Shown here: one piece after another, positions 1 to 9,345 of the stretch
How positions within the stretch are numbered: position 1 is the first letter of the stretch
How the letters are laid out: each line of letters begins with the position of its first letter
Origin: an uncultured Pseudomonadota bacterium
GTDB lineage: Bacteria > Pseudomonadota > Gammaproteobacteria > Methylococcales > Methylomonadaceae
Direction of reading: 5' to 3'
Length of the DNA: 64,000 nucleotides
Assembly (NCBI GenBank): GCA_903867225.1
Contig: CAIPQN010000106.1
Span: 36,966 to 100,965 of the forward strand
The notes under the pieces: model-generated
Databases searched by the model: none
What the model was told of the DNA's origin: nothing
What the model saw: only the letters and a program-made list of their open reading frames with translations
Translations under genes and position numbers: made by a program

Positions 1-2561
1 CTTAAAATATCGACTTGCGCTTGATAATAAACACGCAATTCACCTTGCTCAATACCGCGTCGCAAACGCGCTTCTAAACTTAATCGTTCGCGTGCTGCCA
101 GCGTTAAACTTTCTGAAAAATAAGCAAAACAACCGCGCCCATTATCTTTCGCCTGATAAAGTGCAATATCTGCATTATCCATTAACAATTCAGGTGTTCC
201 ACCGTGTTGCGGATAAAGCGCAATACCAATACTTGCACCAATTCGCACGTCATCACTTTGCGTTAATTGAAAGGCTACCGATAAAGCTGCCACAATTTCT
301 GTTGCTACTCTTGCCGCATCGTCTTGATGACTAATATCTTCAAGTAACACTACAAATTCATCGCCACCTAATCGCGCCACCATGTCTGTGTTGCGTAATC
401 GCAAATTAATTCGTTCAGCCACTTGTTTAAGTAATTCGTCACCCGCTAAATGCCCTAATGTATCGTTCACATTTTTGAAGCGATCTAAATCCATCATCAG
501 TACCGCGAGTTGCTTTTTTTCACGGAAACACATCGCAATACTATGATTTAAAGATTCTTCCAATTTACGTCGATTTGCTAACCCAGTCAGTGGATCATAA
601 AACGCTAAACTTTTAATTTTTTCTTCCGCGATTTTAAATTCCGTAATGTCCACTATCGACGCAACAAAATGTGTCGTTACGTTTTTATCATCTTTAACGG
701 CGGTAATCGTCAGCCATTCGGGATGAATTTCACCATTCTTATTACGATCCCAAATTTCACCTTGCCATGAACCGATGCTTTGCAATTTCCCCCACATTTC
801 TTTGTAAAATTCAGCACCGTGACGATTCGATTTTAAAAAGCTTGGCTTTTTGCCAATCGCTTCTTCTGCGCTGTAACCCGTGATGGTAGTAAACGAATTA
901 TTAACACGAATAATCACCGTATTTGCATCAGTAATAATAATGCCTTCTTGTGATTCAAACGCAATCGCGGCGATTCGTTGTTCAACTTCAAGTAATTTAC
1001 GTTTCGTAATGTTTCGCGCAATACCCAAAACGCCAACAATGTTGCCATCAATATCATGTAATGGTGTTTTTATAGTTTCTACAACGGCTTGATGTCCATC
1101 ATCGGCAAACGTAATGCTTTCTTCGGTTACAAAAACTTTATTCGTCGCCATGATTTTTTGATCGTATTTCCAGTACGCATCAGCTAATTCTTTACTAACA
1201 AAATCGTAATCGGTTTTTCCTATTAAATCAGCTTCTTTTTCGCCAATATAACGTTCAAATGTTGGATTACAGGACAAATAAACACCGTCTTTGTCTTTGA
1301 GCCAAATTAAATCAGGAATGGCTTTAACAAGAGAACGTAAATGTGCTTCGTTTGCGTTGTGAATTGCCAATAATTTTTGAAAACTCAATGCCATTGCATT
1401 GAAGTTTTCAGCAACTAATGCCAATTCATCCTCAGTTTCCAAAGTGATTCGAGAAGATAAATTGCCATCGGCAAATTTCTGTGCGGAATTCGCCAAAGAA
1501 CGGATATTTCCCATCATGGCGTAATAAATTCCAATGAAGAAATACTGCGCGATAATGAAAAGTAAAAATGCGCTGCCAATACTTTTTAAAAGTGATTTTT
1601 TAGCGTGCTGAATGCGATTTCCAAGTAAGGATTCTAATGCAGGTAATAAAACATCATTACTTTGTGCATAAATTTTATCGGTAGCACGAACATGCAACAC
1701 AAAAAAATCGGTAGGTGAAAGTTTAAAGCGTTCCGATAAAATATCGGCATTGACGGCATTGGTGATTTGCAAAACATTTCGCAAAATTTCTTTTGTGGAA
1801 CTAATCATCACCGATTGCATATCGAGATTTGCCCGCCCTGTTTTTTCAAGGCTTAAATCAACCATTGATAGGCTTTCATTTAGTTCGGCAATTAACACGA
1901 TGATGTCATTCTTTTGATGCTCGGATAATTGTTTGTTGGTTAACGTCGAAGCACTAAGCGCGTGTAATTGCCCCAATTTTTCTAACACATCAGGTACTTT
2001 GTTAATTATGGTATCCGTTAAATAATGTGTATCCGTTCCCGCATCAAACGTTAGCGCGTAATAATCCGCAACCGTTTCTTTGAATTGCTGAAATTGATTC
2101 AAGATTTCAACATGAGCCGCTAGATTTTGTTCATCTGTCCACGCGTCGCTTTTGATTTTTACACCATGCCAATTTGTTTTAATGGCACGCCAGTCTCTAT
2201 TTAATCGCGTGTCATCGGGTTTAAGCAACGTGTCATAAGGCAAACCATTGTCGACAAGCGTCATTTTTTCAGTCAATTTACTTTCAGCATTTTCTTGTTG
2301 ATTACGTCGAAACGAATCGTGTGGCAAAGTAGTTACATTTTGATATTGCTGAATAGTTTGCATCGTTTGTGACAATGGCTTAATCAGTTTAATACCTTGT
2401 AATTCACGATCAGTGGAATAAATGACTTGCGAAAAATTGCTGTACAAACTGAAAAACATCACAACGATGGCAATAAGATAAATTAATCCCAACACCATAA
2501 ATTTTTTGGTGTAGCCCAGTTTATTCATCAAAGCAATAGCGGGTAAAAACAAGCCTCTCAT
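1..2561 (-). CDS. Membrane GGDEF-EAL protein with HAMP and two PAS domains (partial, C-terminus beyond window)
   Basis: Translating the minus strand from the ATG at 2561 gives 853 residues with no stop before the window edge. An N-terminal membrane segment (about residues 14-38) is followed by a long, probably periplasmic region, a second segment near 320-345 and a HAMP-like stretch around 355-390. Two PAS modules follow (about 400-520 and 525-650). The diguanylate cyclase motif GGDEF is intact at residues 732-736, and an RxxD inhibitory site (RNTD) lies five residues before it. The last visible residues (LRVYYQAQVDIL) are the usual start of an EAL phosphodiesterase domain, which is cut off. 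It probably makes and/or degrades cyclic di-GMP in response to an extracytoplasmic or PAS-sensed signal. Whether EAL is catalytic cannot be seen. Confidence 0.93.
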   Translation of the reverse strand, partial: MRGLFLPAIALMNKLGYTKKFMVLGLIYLIAIVVMFFSLYSNFSQVIYSTDRELQGIKLIKPLSQTMQTIQQYQNVTTLPHDSFRRNQQENAESKLTEKMTLVDNGLPYDTLLKPDDTRLNRDWRAIKTNWHGVKIKSDAWTDEQNLAAHVEILNQFQQFKETVADYYALTFDAGTDTHYLTDTIINKVPDVLEKLGQLHALSASTLTNKQLSEHQKNDIIVLIAELNESLSMVDLSLEKTGRANLDMQSVMISSTKEILRNVLQITNAVNADILSERFKLSPTDFFVLHVRATDKIYAQSNDVLLPALESLLGNRIQHAKKSLLKSIGSAFLLFIIAQYFFIGIYYAMMGNIRSLANSAQKFADGNLSSRITLETEDELALVAENFNAMALSFQKLLAIHNANEAHLRSLVKAIPDLIWLKDKDGVYLSCNPTFERYIGEKEADLIGKTDYDFVSKELADAYWKYDQKIMATNKVFVTEESITFADDGHQAVVETIKTPLHDIDGNIVGVLGIARNITKRKLLEVEQRIAAIAFESQEGIIITDANTVIIRVNNSFTTITGYSAEEAIGKKPSFLKSNRHGAEFYKEMWGKLQSIGSWQGEIWDRNKNGEIHPEWLTITAVKDDKNVTTHFVASIVDITEFKIAEEKIKSLAFYDPLTGLANRRKLEESLNHSIAMCFREKKQLAVLMMDLDRFKNVNDTLGHLAGDELLKQVAERINLRLRNTDMVARLGGDEFVVLLEDISHQDDAARVATEIVAALSVAFQLTQSDDVRIGASIGIALYPQHGGTPELLMDNADIALYQAKDNGRGCFAYFSESLTLAARERLSLEARLRRGIEQGELRVYYQAQVDIL

Positions 2562-2633
2562 GCAGTATCCTTTTCACATTGTTATATTTTTAGCATCTCT
2601 CATAATGATAACAGATGCGAATTTAGCCGCGCA

Positions 2634-2661
2634 TAAAAAACCGCCAAAAAAGGCGGTTTTT
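2634..2661 (-). terminator. Intrinsic terminator after the ompA-like gene
   Basis: A perfect inverted repeat, AAAAACCGCC (2636-2645) and GGCGGTTTTT (2652-2661), surrounds a six-base loop. It is T-rich on both strands, so it can end the minus-strand OmpA operon just upstream and is bidirectional by sequence. Confidence 0.88.
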
Positions 2662-2686
2662 ATTTAACGAAGATTCCTCAATGGAA

Positions 2687-3766
2687 TTATTGAATCCAAA
2701 TCAATTCAACACGACGATTACGTTCTTTTCCAGTTTCGCTGCTGTTGTCGGCAATTGGTTGGCTTTCACCATAACCGTGAGCTGTTAATTTGTTTGAAAC
2801 GCCTTTTAGTTTCAAATAATTAGCAACAGATTGAGAGCGTTTTTGTGAAAGTCGCAAATTATATGTGTCTGATCCTTCGCTGCTGGTGTGACCTTGAACC
2901 TCTAAATCATTTTTTTGTGGATAAGCAATCAAACTTTTTGCTACACCGTCCAAAATGACTTTTGCATTTTGAGTTAATTCGGCTGAATCGTATTTGAATT
3001 GCACGCCTTTAATTTCCAAACTAATTGGACAACCGTGAGCATCAACTTTCGCGCCAGTAATTGTTCCAGGACATTGATCTAAACAGTTATTTACGCCATC
3101 ATTATCATCGTCACGAGTTGAACAATCAGGTACAGGAGTTGGACGAACAACAGGTAATTCAATTTTAGGCTGTGGCTTTTCTGCTTTTTCACCTAAAGGA
3201 ATGACAAAACCAACGTTGACAATCATTTCATTAAAATCACTGCTTGTTGAATTATTGGCAAATGCGTTTGAATTATTGTTGCTGAAATTATTGTTGTAAC
3301 GGTAACGCACGTCGCTTCGTAAGAAGAAACCTTCACAAATTTCATAAGTTGCACCCAAACCCGCTTCACCGATAAAACCAATTTTGTCACCGTTTGGCAT
3401 ACTGGTACTTGCTGCACCTGCGCCAATAACTGCATACGGCGAGTATTTGTCACGGAAGAAATAGTATTGCAAATCTGCTGTTCCGCCTGCCATATTCGTG
3501 TTGCCAGAATTCATACCGAATGCCGAAGATGTTCTACCGTAATCTTGATAAAAACCTTTCAATTCAACATTAAAGTGTTCATCCAGCATTTTACCGACTG
3601 CTAAACCACCACCCCAACCGTCACTGCTGTTACGATTTTCATCGGTTAAAACAAATGAACCATAAGGCGCAACATACCAACGTGTATCAACATCGTTATT
3701 TGCTTGCGCTAAAACTGGTATCATTAAAGTGGCTAAAGCCGCCGCTGTGAGTGTTTTTTTAATCAT
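2687..3766 (-). CDS. OmpA/OprF-family outer membrane protein
   Basis: 359 residues. A signal peptide (about 1-22, ending AQA) is followed by an OmpA-type eight-stranded barrel (about 25-205). A proline-rich hinge and a short Asp-rich TSP3-like segment (DDDNDGVNNCLDQCPG, near 220-235, with paired cysteines) precede a C-terminal OmpA domain (about 250-359). That domain carries the peptidoglycan-binding pattern GHTSSEGSDTYNLRLSQKRS and the NRRVE end. The barrel sits in the outer membrane while the C-terminal domain grips diaminopimelate in the wall. The layout resembles OprF. The start has a GAGG site 8 nt upstream, and only 18 nt separate it from sufT, so it may be the last gene of the ubiG-mupP-SDR-sufT transcript. 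Confidence 0.93.
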   Translation of the reverse strand: MIKKTLTAAALATLMIPVLAQANNDVDTRWYVAPYGSFVLTDENRNSSDGWGGGLAVGKMLDEHFNVELKGFYQDYGRTSSAFGMNSGNTNMAGGTADLQYYFFRDKYSPYAVIGAGAASTSMPNGDKIGFIGEAGLGATYEICEGFFLRSDVRYRYNNNFSNNNSNAFANNSTSSDFNEMIVNVGFVIPLGEKAEKPQPKIELPVVRPTPVPDCSTRDDDNDGVNNCLDQCPGTITGAKVDAHGCPISLEIKGVQFKYDSAELTQNAKVILDGVAKSLIAYPQKNDLEVQGHTSSEGSDTYNLRLSQKRSQSVANYLKLKGVSNKLTAHGYGESQPIADNSSETGKERNRRVELIWIQ

Positions 3767-3784
3767 GTTGTTTCCTCATTATTT

Positions 3785-4333
3785 TTAAAATAAACCTAAC
3801 TGCACTTGCGCCACTTCAGACATCATTTCGCGTGACCATGGTGGATCGAGTACGATTTCAACATTCACACTCGCTACACTTGCTAAGGCTTTAATACCTT
3901 TTTCAACATCGCTTTGAATGACGGGTCCCATGCCACAACCTGGTGCAGTGAGTGTCATCATAACATGAACATGGTAGTGGTCTTCGGCAACAGGATTCAC
4001 TGCACAACTATAAATCAATCCTAAGTCCACCACATTGACAGGAATTTCTGGATCATAAACTGTTTTCATCACCGCCCAACAGTTTTGCTCAATCGCTTGT
4101 GCAGAATTTTCGCTAACTAATGTTGCCGAATGATGCTCTTTTTTGCCTAGCGCATCGGCATCTTTGCCAGCAATCCGAACCAAATGCCCATAAGGCGTAA
4201 GCACCGTAAAATTATCGCCCAATGCTTGATGTAGTGTGACGATTTCACCCGCATTTAATTTACCAATATGCCCATCAGGAATCGTAATAATATCTACGTC
4301 GCGGGTTAACGTTATGCTTTCTTTTGCAGCCAT
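3785..4333 (-). CDS. sufT: SufT-type Fe-S cluster assembly protein (MIP18/DUF59 domain)
   Basis: 182 residues. The N-terminal part (about 1-75) is the extension typical of bacterial SufT. The C-terminal part (about 85-180) is a MIP18/DUF59 domain with the DPEIPVNVVDLGLIY signature and the conserved cysteine in TAPGCGMGP. Family members help mature iron-sulfur proteins, acting as accessory or carrier factors rather than scaffolds. It lies 6 nt after the SDR stop and 18 nt before the OmpA-like gene. No suf or isc genes are in the window, so the link to Fe-S biogenesis rests on family membership only. Confidence 0.88.
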   Translation of the reverse strand: MAAKESITLTRDVDIITIPDGHIGKLNAGEIVTLHQALGDNFTVLTPYGHLVRIAGKDADALGKKEHHSATLVSENSAQAIEQNCWAVMKTVYDPEIPVNVVDLGLIYSCAVNPVAEDHYHVHVMMTLTAPGCGMGPVIQSDVEKGIKALASVASVNVEIVLDPPWSREMMSEVAQVQLGLF

Positions 4334-4339
4334 AATTTT

Positions 4340-5071
4340 CTAAAGTTCCAAATTTAAAATTTCTGCGTCTATATCTTTTCCCGTGACGGTCAATCGATCG
4401 CTGAATAAATATTCATAAAGCGGAGCGAGCGAATCCATTGTGGGAAGTTTTGTTTTATCTTCGGCAGGGTGAGAGCGTTTGCGTAAGGGTGAATCAATAG
4501 GGTTAGGAATTAAGACATTCACGAAAATTTTCCCAGAGCTTTCAAATTCATCAGCCAAAATGTGTGCTAATCCTTCCATTGCAATTTTTGAAACGCCATA
4601 AGCTCCACCGTAAGCAGTCCCGTGACAAGCAGATGAATCAGAGGTAAAGACAATCGAAGCGCGTGCTGCTTTTTGCATCACAGGTAAAAGGACGCGAGTT
4701 AACAAAAATGGTGCATTTAAATTCACATTTAACGTGTGTCCCCACGCTTTTGTACTGTGTTGAATTAAAGGTGTGAAAGAACTGAATTCAACAGCAGAAT
4801 GTAACAAACCGTGTAACGCGCCATATTTTTCGTTGATACATTGTGCAAGTTCTTCATAATCATTTTCAGTCGCGCCCGCTAAATCAAACGGATACATAAT
4901 CGGTTCAACGCCGCCTTCCGTTAAAATTTTGTCGTAAATAATTTCGAGTTTAGGCAAATTTTTATCGAGCAAAATAATTTGTGCGCCCAATTTTGCCAAT
5001 GTTAATGCGGCTGTTGAACCCAAACCACCTGCTGCGCCCGTGATTAAAATAACATGATTTTTTAGTGACAT
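4340..5071 (-). CDS. Short-chain dehydrogenase/reductase, YciK-like
   Basis: 243 residues from the ATG at 5071, which overlaps the end of mupP by 10 nt. A longer in-frame start at 5134 lies deep inside mupP and adds residues unlike the family. The protein starts with a Rossmann NAD(P) site (TGAAGGLGS, about residues 12-20) and has the Ser of TSDSSA plus the YxxxK catalytic pair in AYGVSKIA. It matches the SDR that follows mupP in pseudomonads (YciK-like). The substrate is unknown. Confidence 0.9.
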   Translation of the reverse strand: MSLKNHVILITGAAGGLGSTAALTLAKLGAQIILLDKNLPKLEIIYDKILTEGGVEPIMYPFDLAGATENDYEELAQCINEKYGALHGLLHSAVEFSSFTPLIQHSTKAWGHTLNVNLNAPFLLTRVLLPVMQKAARASIVFTSDSSACHGTAYGGAYGVSKIAMEGLAHILADEFESSGKIFVNVLIPNPIDSPLRKRSHPAEDKTKLPTMDSLAPLYEYLFSDRLTVTGKDIDAEILNLEL

Positions 5072-5730
5072 AATGCGTTCTCCAACCAAGTGAGCAAATG
5101 TTGTGGGGAATGAATCAGCGCATTTGCCCCCCAATTTTCGGGATTGTCATTTGCTTGCAAATAACCGTAAGTTGCAGCGAGCGTGTACATTTCAGCATTT
5201 TTTCCTGCCAAAATATCGTGCGCGGCATCGCCAATATAAACACATTCCGCCACTGAAACATTCACACGCTTACACGCTTCTAAAAGTGGAGCGGGATGCG
5301 GTTTTGGATTCGGCGTGGTATCACCACAAATTACACACGCGGCACGATTTTGAAGTTCTAAAGCCCGAATTAGCGGTAGCGCAAAACGTTCACGTTTATT
5401 GGTTACAATTCCCCAAGATAGATTTCGTGTTTCGATGAAATTCAGCACGTCCAACATACCCTCAAAAAATTGGCTATGTCGCGCAATGTTAGCTTCATAT
5501 TCATTTAGCATTGTAGTTAAAATGGCGGCATGAATTTCATCGTCAATCGCTTCTTTAAGACTCGCGTTAATCATCGCAATCGCCCCAAATGAAACGTGTG
5601 GTTTAACGTATTCAGCGGCAACAGGTGAAAAATCGTGGTGTGTCAAAGCGGAATTTAAACAGGCAATTAAATCAGGCGCGGTATCAACCAACGTGCCATC
5701 TAAATCAAATAAAACGCAGGATAATTTCAT
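5062..5730 (-). CDS. mupP: HAD phosphatase MupP, N-acetylmuramic acid 6-phosphate phosphatase
   Basis: 222 residues with HAD motif I FDLDGTLVDTAPD (residues 8-20), motif II around VTNKR (about 109) and motifs III/IV with lysine in NPKPHP and GDAAHD. Many annotations would call it phosphoglycolate phosphatase (gph). The position between ubiG and an SDR, and the C-terminal stretch GYLQANDNPENWGA, match Pseudomonas MupP. That enzyme dephosphorylates MurNAc-6-P in the MupP-AmgK-MurU peptidoglycan recycling route. Its start overlaps the ubiG stop by one base (TAATG) and its end overlaps the SDR start, so the three are translationally coupled. amgK and murU are not in the window; Gph activity remains the alternative. 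Confidence 0.85.
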   Translation of the reverse strand: MKLSCVLFDLDGTLVDTAPDLIACLNSALTHHDFSPVAAEYVKPHVSFGAIAMINASLKEAIDDEIHAAILTTMLNEYEANIARHSQFFEGMLDVLNFIETRNLSWGIVTNKRERFALPLIRALELQNRAACVICGDTTPNPKPHPAPLLEACKRVNVSVAECVYIGDAAHDILAGKNAEMYTLAATYGYLQANDNPENWGANALIHSPQHLLTWLENALCH

Positions 5731-6434
5731 TAGGCGATTTTTTTGAAAGCCGCGATATAATTAACATCAACATCTTTACCGAGTGAAAAGTGTTGCGTAA
5801 GCGGATTGTACTCAATGCCAATGATGCCTTGAAGTTCTAAACCCACAGCACGAGCAGTTTGACTAAGTTCCGATGGTTTGATGAACGTTTTATATTCGTG
5901 CGTGCCTTTAGGTACCATTTGCAAAACATATTCAGCGGCAACAATCGCTAACAAAAAGGCTTTCGGTTTACGGTTTAATGTTGAGAAAAAAACCATACCG
6001 TCGGATTTAACTAATTTCGCACACGCAGCCACAATTGAACCTGCATCGGGGACGTGTTCCAACATTTCCATACACGTCACGAAATCAAAACTTTCAGGCT
6101 GTTCTTCAGCAAGTTTTTCAACCGCAATTTTTTGATAATTCACCGACGCTGTTTCGGTTTCTAAAGCGTGTAATTCTGCGACATCAATCAAATCGTGACT
6201 TAAATCAATGCCAAGAGCATTTACGCCCAATTGCGCCAAAGCTTCGGTCAAAATACCACCACCGCAACCTACATCAACGGCACGCTTGCCCGCGATTGAT
6301 AGATATTCTTGAATGAACTTTAAACGAAGTGGATTTACAGCGTGTAAGGTTTTAAATTCACCTTGTTTATCCCACCAAAGTTCTGCCATTGAGCCAAATT
6401 TGTGAATTTCGTGAGCGTGTACGTTATCAGTCAT
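5730..6434 (-). CDS. ubiG: Ubiquinone biosynthesis O-methyltransferase UbiG
   Basis: 234 residues, the normal length. SAM-binding motif I is VDVGCGGGILTE (about residues 55-66), followed by GIDLS and the post-motifs CMEMLEHVPD and FFSTLNRKPKAF typical of UbiG. The enzyme carries out both O-methylations of ubiquinone synthesis, acting at the inner membrane face. It heads the ubiG-mupP-SDR set. About 100 nt upstream are gene-free, and I see no convincing sigma-70 promoter in them. Confidence 0.95.
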   Translation of the reverse strand: MTDNVHAHEIHKFGSMAELWWDKQGEFKTLHAVNPLRLKFIQEYLSIAGKRAVDVGCGGGILTEALAQLGVNALGIDLSHDLIDVAELHALETETASVNYQKIAVEKLAEEQPESFDFVTCMEMLEHVPDAGSIVAACAKLVKSDGMVFFSTLNRKPKAFLLAIVAAEYVLQMVPKGTHEYKTFIKPSELSQTARAVGLELQGIIGIEYNPLTQHFSLGKDVDVNYIAAFKKIA

Positions 6435-6538
6435 TTTTGTTAATTCGAGTTCGTGTGAAAAGTGTTGATAGTCTACCGCATTAGTAGGTTATTCGTCATG
6501 CCTACAAATGGTACTTTTAAACTATAATAACGCAGTTA

Positions 6539-6670
6539 TTAATCTTCATCATCAGAATAAGGTTGTGATTTAATGCCTGTTGGAAGTTTGTGACTGTTTG
6601 CGGAACGTAACAAAATCAACAGCCCACCGACAACAAATAATACGATAACAACAAAAATTAGAACGCCCAT
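6539..6670 (-). CDS. Small single-span membrane protein, DUF2897-like
   Basis: The ATG at 6670 is preceded at 6 nt by GGAGA, giving a 43-residue protein; a longer in-frame start at 6721 has no such site. Residues 2-22 are one hydrophobic helix (VLIFVVIVLFVVGGLLILL). The rest is a polar cytoplasmic tail ending SDDED. Length, single helix and acidic end resemble the DUF2897 family of gammaproteobacteria, whose function is unknown. Confidence 0.62.
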   Translation of the reverse strand: MGVLIFVVIVLFVVGGLLILLRSANSHKLPTGIKSQPYSDDED

Positions 6671-6757
6671 TTGATTCTCCAATTTAAAAATGTAGGTCAA
6701 ACAAAGTAAAAAAGTTATCAACTATAAACTTTTTCATAATTTCAGCGAATGCAAAAT

Positions 6758-6786
6758 CAGTCACACCGCTAATGATTCGTTATAAT
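6758..6786 (+). promoter_or_regulatory. Putative sigma-70 promoter for the YcxB-like gene
   Basis: A perfect TATAAT at 6781-6786 lies 17 nt after a weak -35 (CAGTCA, 6758-6763). The start at 6829 would then have a leader of about 36 nt. Confidence 0.5.
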
Positions 6787-6828
6787 GCCCGCACCTTTTA
6801 CTTTTCACCTAAATTATAAAAATAAAAA

Positions 6829-7359
6829 ATGTTTGAAATTGAATACGAATTCCGCGAAGACGACTTAATCCACTTCAATGAAGTGCAATTTACCCGTAAT
6901 GAAGACATCCAAAGTAATATCCGCAAAAACCGTTGGCTTGTACCCGCTGTAATGGGATTGATTGGTGGTTTTTATTATTTTTATTATGGCGACAAAAATT
7001 CTGCGGCGTACATTGTCGTAATCGCTGCACTTTGGGGTTGGTTATCGCCGAAAGTTATGATGCTCGATTTGCGTCGCCAAATTCTTGCAAATTACACTTA
7101 CAAAGAAAAAAATGCGATGTTCGGTACTTACACACTCACAATGGACCCTGCACAAGCCCAGTATCTATTGGAAAAATCGCCCAGCGGTAAGCACAAAATG
7201 TTGTGGTCAGATTTAGTGCGAGTCGAATACAGCAAGCATTATGTTTATATTTATATTAGTTTAAGCACCGCTTTAGTCATTCCTCGCGAAACTGTAAAAA
7301 GTGGCGATTTGGCGGCATTTGCTAAACAAGCTGAACAAATGATTGATCGAGCGGCGTAA
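6829..7359 (+). CDS. YcxB-like membrane protein
   Basis: 176 residues. The N-terminal segment is rich in charged residues and resembles the opening of YcxB-type proteins (IEYEFREDDL). Two adjacent hydrophobic helices follow at about 38-52 and 60-77. The C-terminal part (about 100-165) is the soluble YcxB-like domain with LWSDLVRVEYSKHYVYIYIS. The role is unknown. It ends 6 nt before the ABC-F gene, so the two probably share a transcript. Confidence 0.7.
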   Translation: MFEIEYEFREDDLIHFNEVQFTRNEDIQSNIRKNRWLVPAVMGLIGGFYYFYYGDKNSAAYIVVIAALWGWLSPKVMMLDLRRQILANYTYKEKNAMFGTYTLTMDPAQAQYLLEKSPSGKHKMLWSDLVRVEYSKHYVYIYISLSTALVIPRETVKSGDLAAFAKQAEQMIDRAA

Positions 7360-7365
7360 CCAAAA

Positions 7366-9267
7366 ATGCTTAATTTTAGAAACATCACGCTTCGACGCGG
7401 CACACGAGTTTTATTTTCAAACGCTTCTTTTACGTTGCACAACGGACAAAAAATTGGTTTTACTGGCGCGAATGGTGCGGGAAAATCCAGTTTGTTTGCG
7501 ATGGTAAAAAATGAACTTCATGCAGACGAAGGCGATTTCACCATGCCGCCCAATTTAGCGGTCGCTCACGTCGCACAAGAAATGCCTGCGGTCGAATGTT
7601 CTGCGCTCGATTACGTTATGGATGGCGACGTAGAATTGCGCCAACTTCAAAAACAATTAGACATCGCGGAACAAGCGCACGATGGTTTAAAACAAGCTGA
7701 ATTGCACGCCGCGTTAGATGTGATTGGTGGTTATAGCGCGAATTCTCGGGCTGCACGTTTACTTGATGGTTTAGGTTTTACCGCCCCAAAAATGGAAAAT
7801 TCCGTCAGTTCTTTTTCGGGCGGTTGGCGGATGCGGTTGAATTTAGCGCAAGCGTTAATGTGTCGTTCGGATGTTTTGTTACTCGACGAACCCACGAATC
7901 ATTTGGACTTAGACGCAGTTTTATGGTTGCAAGATTGGCTTGGTCATTACGCGGGAACATTGTTATTGATTTCGCATGACCGTGATTTTCTCGACACAAT
8001 TACCGACCACATTGTTCACATTGAACAAGGGCAAGCTGAAATTTATACGGGAAATTATTCCGCATTTGAACGAATGCGAGCCGAAAAATTAGCACAACAA
8101 CAATCTTCTTATCAAAAACAACAGCGCGAAATTGCTCACATTCAAAGTTTTGTGACCCGATTCAAAGCGCAAGCCACAAAAGCCCGCCAAGCGCAAAGTC
8201 GCATTAAAGCGTTAGAACGGATGGAATTGATTTCGATGGCGCACGTTGATTCGCCGTTTAATTTCACGTTCTCTGCTCCGAAAAAAATGCCAAATCCATT
8301 ATTGTCGCTGGACGACGTAACGATTGGTTATGACCAAAAGGTGATTTTACCGAACGTAACTTTGACGATTGCCGCTGGTGACAGAATCGGGTTACTTGGT
8401 TCAAACGGCGCGGGAAAATCCAGTTTATTAAAAACTTTAGCAGGCACATTGCCGCTTTTGTCGGGTAAACGTTTAGAAGCGGATGCACTGAATATGGGTT
8501 ATTTCGCTCAACACCAGCTTGAACAATTACACCTCGATGAAAGTCCACTTTGGCATTTTCAACAAATTGATAAACAAGCGACTGAAAAAGAATTGCGTAA
8601 TTTTTTGGGCGGGTTTGATTTTTGTGGCGATAAAGTTATTGAAAAAGTTCAACCCTTTTCAGGTGGCGAAAAAGCGCGATTGGTTTTAGCGTTAATTGTT
8701 TATAAAAATCCGAATTTGTTGTTGCTCGACGAACCGACAAATCATTTAGATTTAGATATGTGTCATGCGTTGAGTGTCGCATTACAAGATTTTCAAGGCG
8801 CGATGGTTGTCGTGTCGCATGACAGACATTTACTGCGTTCGGTAACAGATACGTTGCTTTTAGTTGCAGATGAAAAGGTGGTTCCATTTGATGGTGATTT
8901 AGACGATTACCGCGCTTGGTTGACTGAACAAAAACGAAATAATGAAGCACAAAATCAACCTGAAAAAGCTGACAATGTTTCTCGTAAAGACCAACGTAAA
9001 TTGGATGCCGAACGTCGTCAAAAACAAAAACCGTTGCTTGACGCATTAAAAAAAGCTGAAGCAACAATGGAAAAATATCACGTCGAACAACGTGATTTAG
9101 AAACACAATTAGCGGATGAAAAAATTTATGCTGACAGCGAAAAAGCCCGTTTAAAAACAGTTTTAGAACGAAAAGCACAAATTGATAAATTATTGGAAGA
9201 TGCTGAAATGATTTGGTTAGAGTTACAAGAACAAGTTGATTTATCGTCAACTAACATGGACTCGTAA
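7366..9267 (+). CDS. ABC-F family ATPase, YheS-like
   Basis: 633 residues with two complete ABC domains and no membrane segment. Domain 1 has Walker A GANGAGKSS (about 35-43), signature FSGGW and Walker B LLLDEPTNHLD. Domain 2 has GSNGAGKSS (about 344-352), FSGGEK and a second LLLDEPTNHLD. The linker between them is charged and helical, and the last 90 residues form a Lys/Glu-rich coiled coil. This is the layout of YheS/Uup proteins, which act on ribosomes rather than as transporters. YheS is favoured over Uup from the overall sequence look; the exact ribosomal role is not established here. Confidence 0.9.
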   Translation: MLNFRNITLRRGTRVLFSNASFTLHNGQKIGFTGANGAGKSSLFAMVKNELHADEGDFTMPPNLAVAHVAQEMPAVECSALDYVMDGDVELRQLQKQLDIAEQAHDGLKQAELHAALDVIGGYSANSRAARLLDGLGFTAPKMENSVSSFSGGWRMRLNLAQALMCRSDVLLLDEPTNHLDLDAVLWLQDWLGHYAGTLLLISHDRDFLDTITDHIVHIEQGQAEIYTGNYSAFERMRAEKLAQQQSSYQKQQREIAHIQSFVTRFKAQATKARQAQSRIKALERMELISMAHVDSPFNFTFSAPKKMPNPLLSLDDVTIGYDQKVILPNVTLTIAAGDRIGLLGSNGAGKSSLLKTLAGTLPLLSGKRLEADALNMGYFAQHQLEQLHLDESPLWHFQQIDKQATEKELRNFLGGFDFCGDKVIEKVQPFSGGEKARLVLALIVYKNPNLLLLDEPTNHLDLDMCHALSVALQDFQGAMVVVSHDRHLLRSVTDTLLLVADEKVVPFDGDLDDYRAWLTEQKRNNEAQNQPEKADNVSRKDQRKLDAERRQKQKPLLDALKKAEATMEKYHVEQRDLETQLADEKIYADSEKARLKTVLERKAQIDKLLEDAEMIWLELQEQVDLSSTNMDS

Positions 9268-9345
9268 CAACGAAATTACACGTCATTCTAAGAAATCCGT
9301 AAAATAGTCACCTTAACGAAAACTTCCCTTGCTCCTTCTAAAATT

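Noticed and set aside
4340..5134. The longer SDR start at 5134
   Set aside because: It would overlap mupP by 73 nt and add residues not typical of SDRs; the ATG at 5071 opens directly into the Rossmann strand.
8636..9250. A 204-residue minus-strand frame inside the ABC-F gene
   Set aside because: It lies fully within a gene with two perfect ABC domains and shows no family features or ribosome site.
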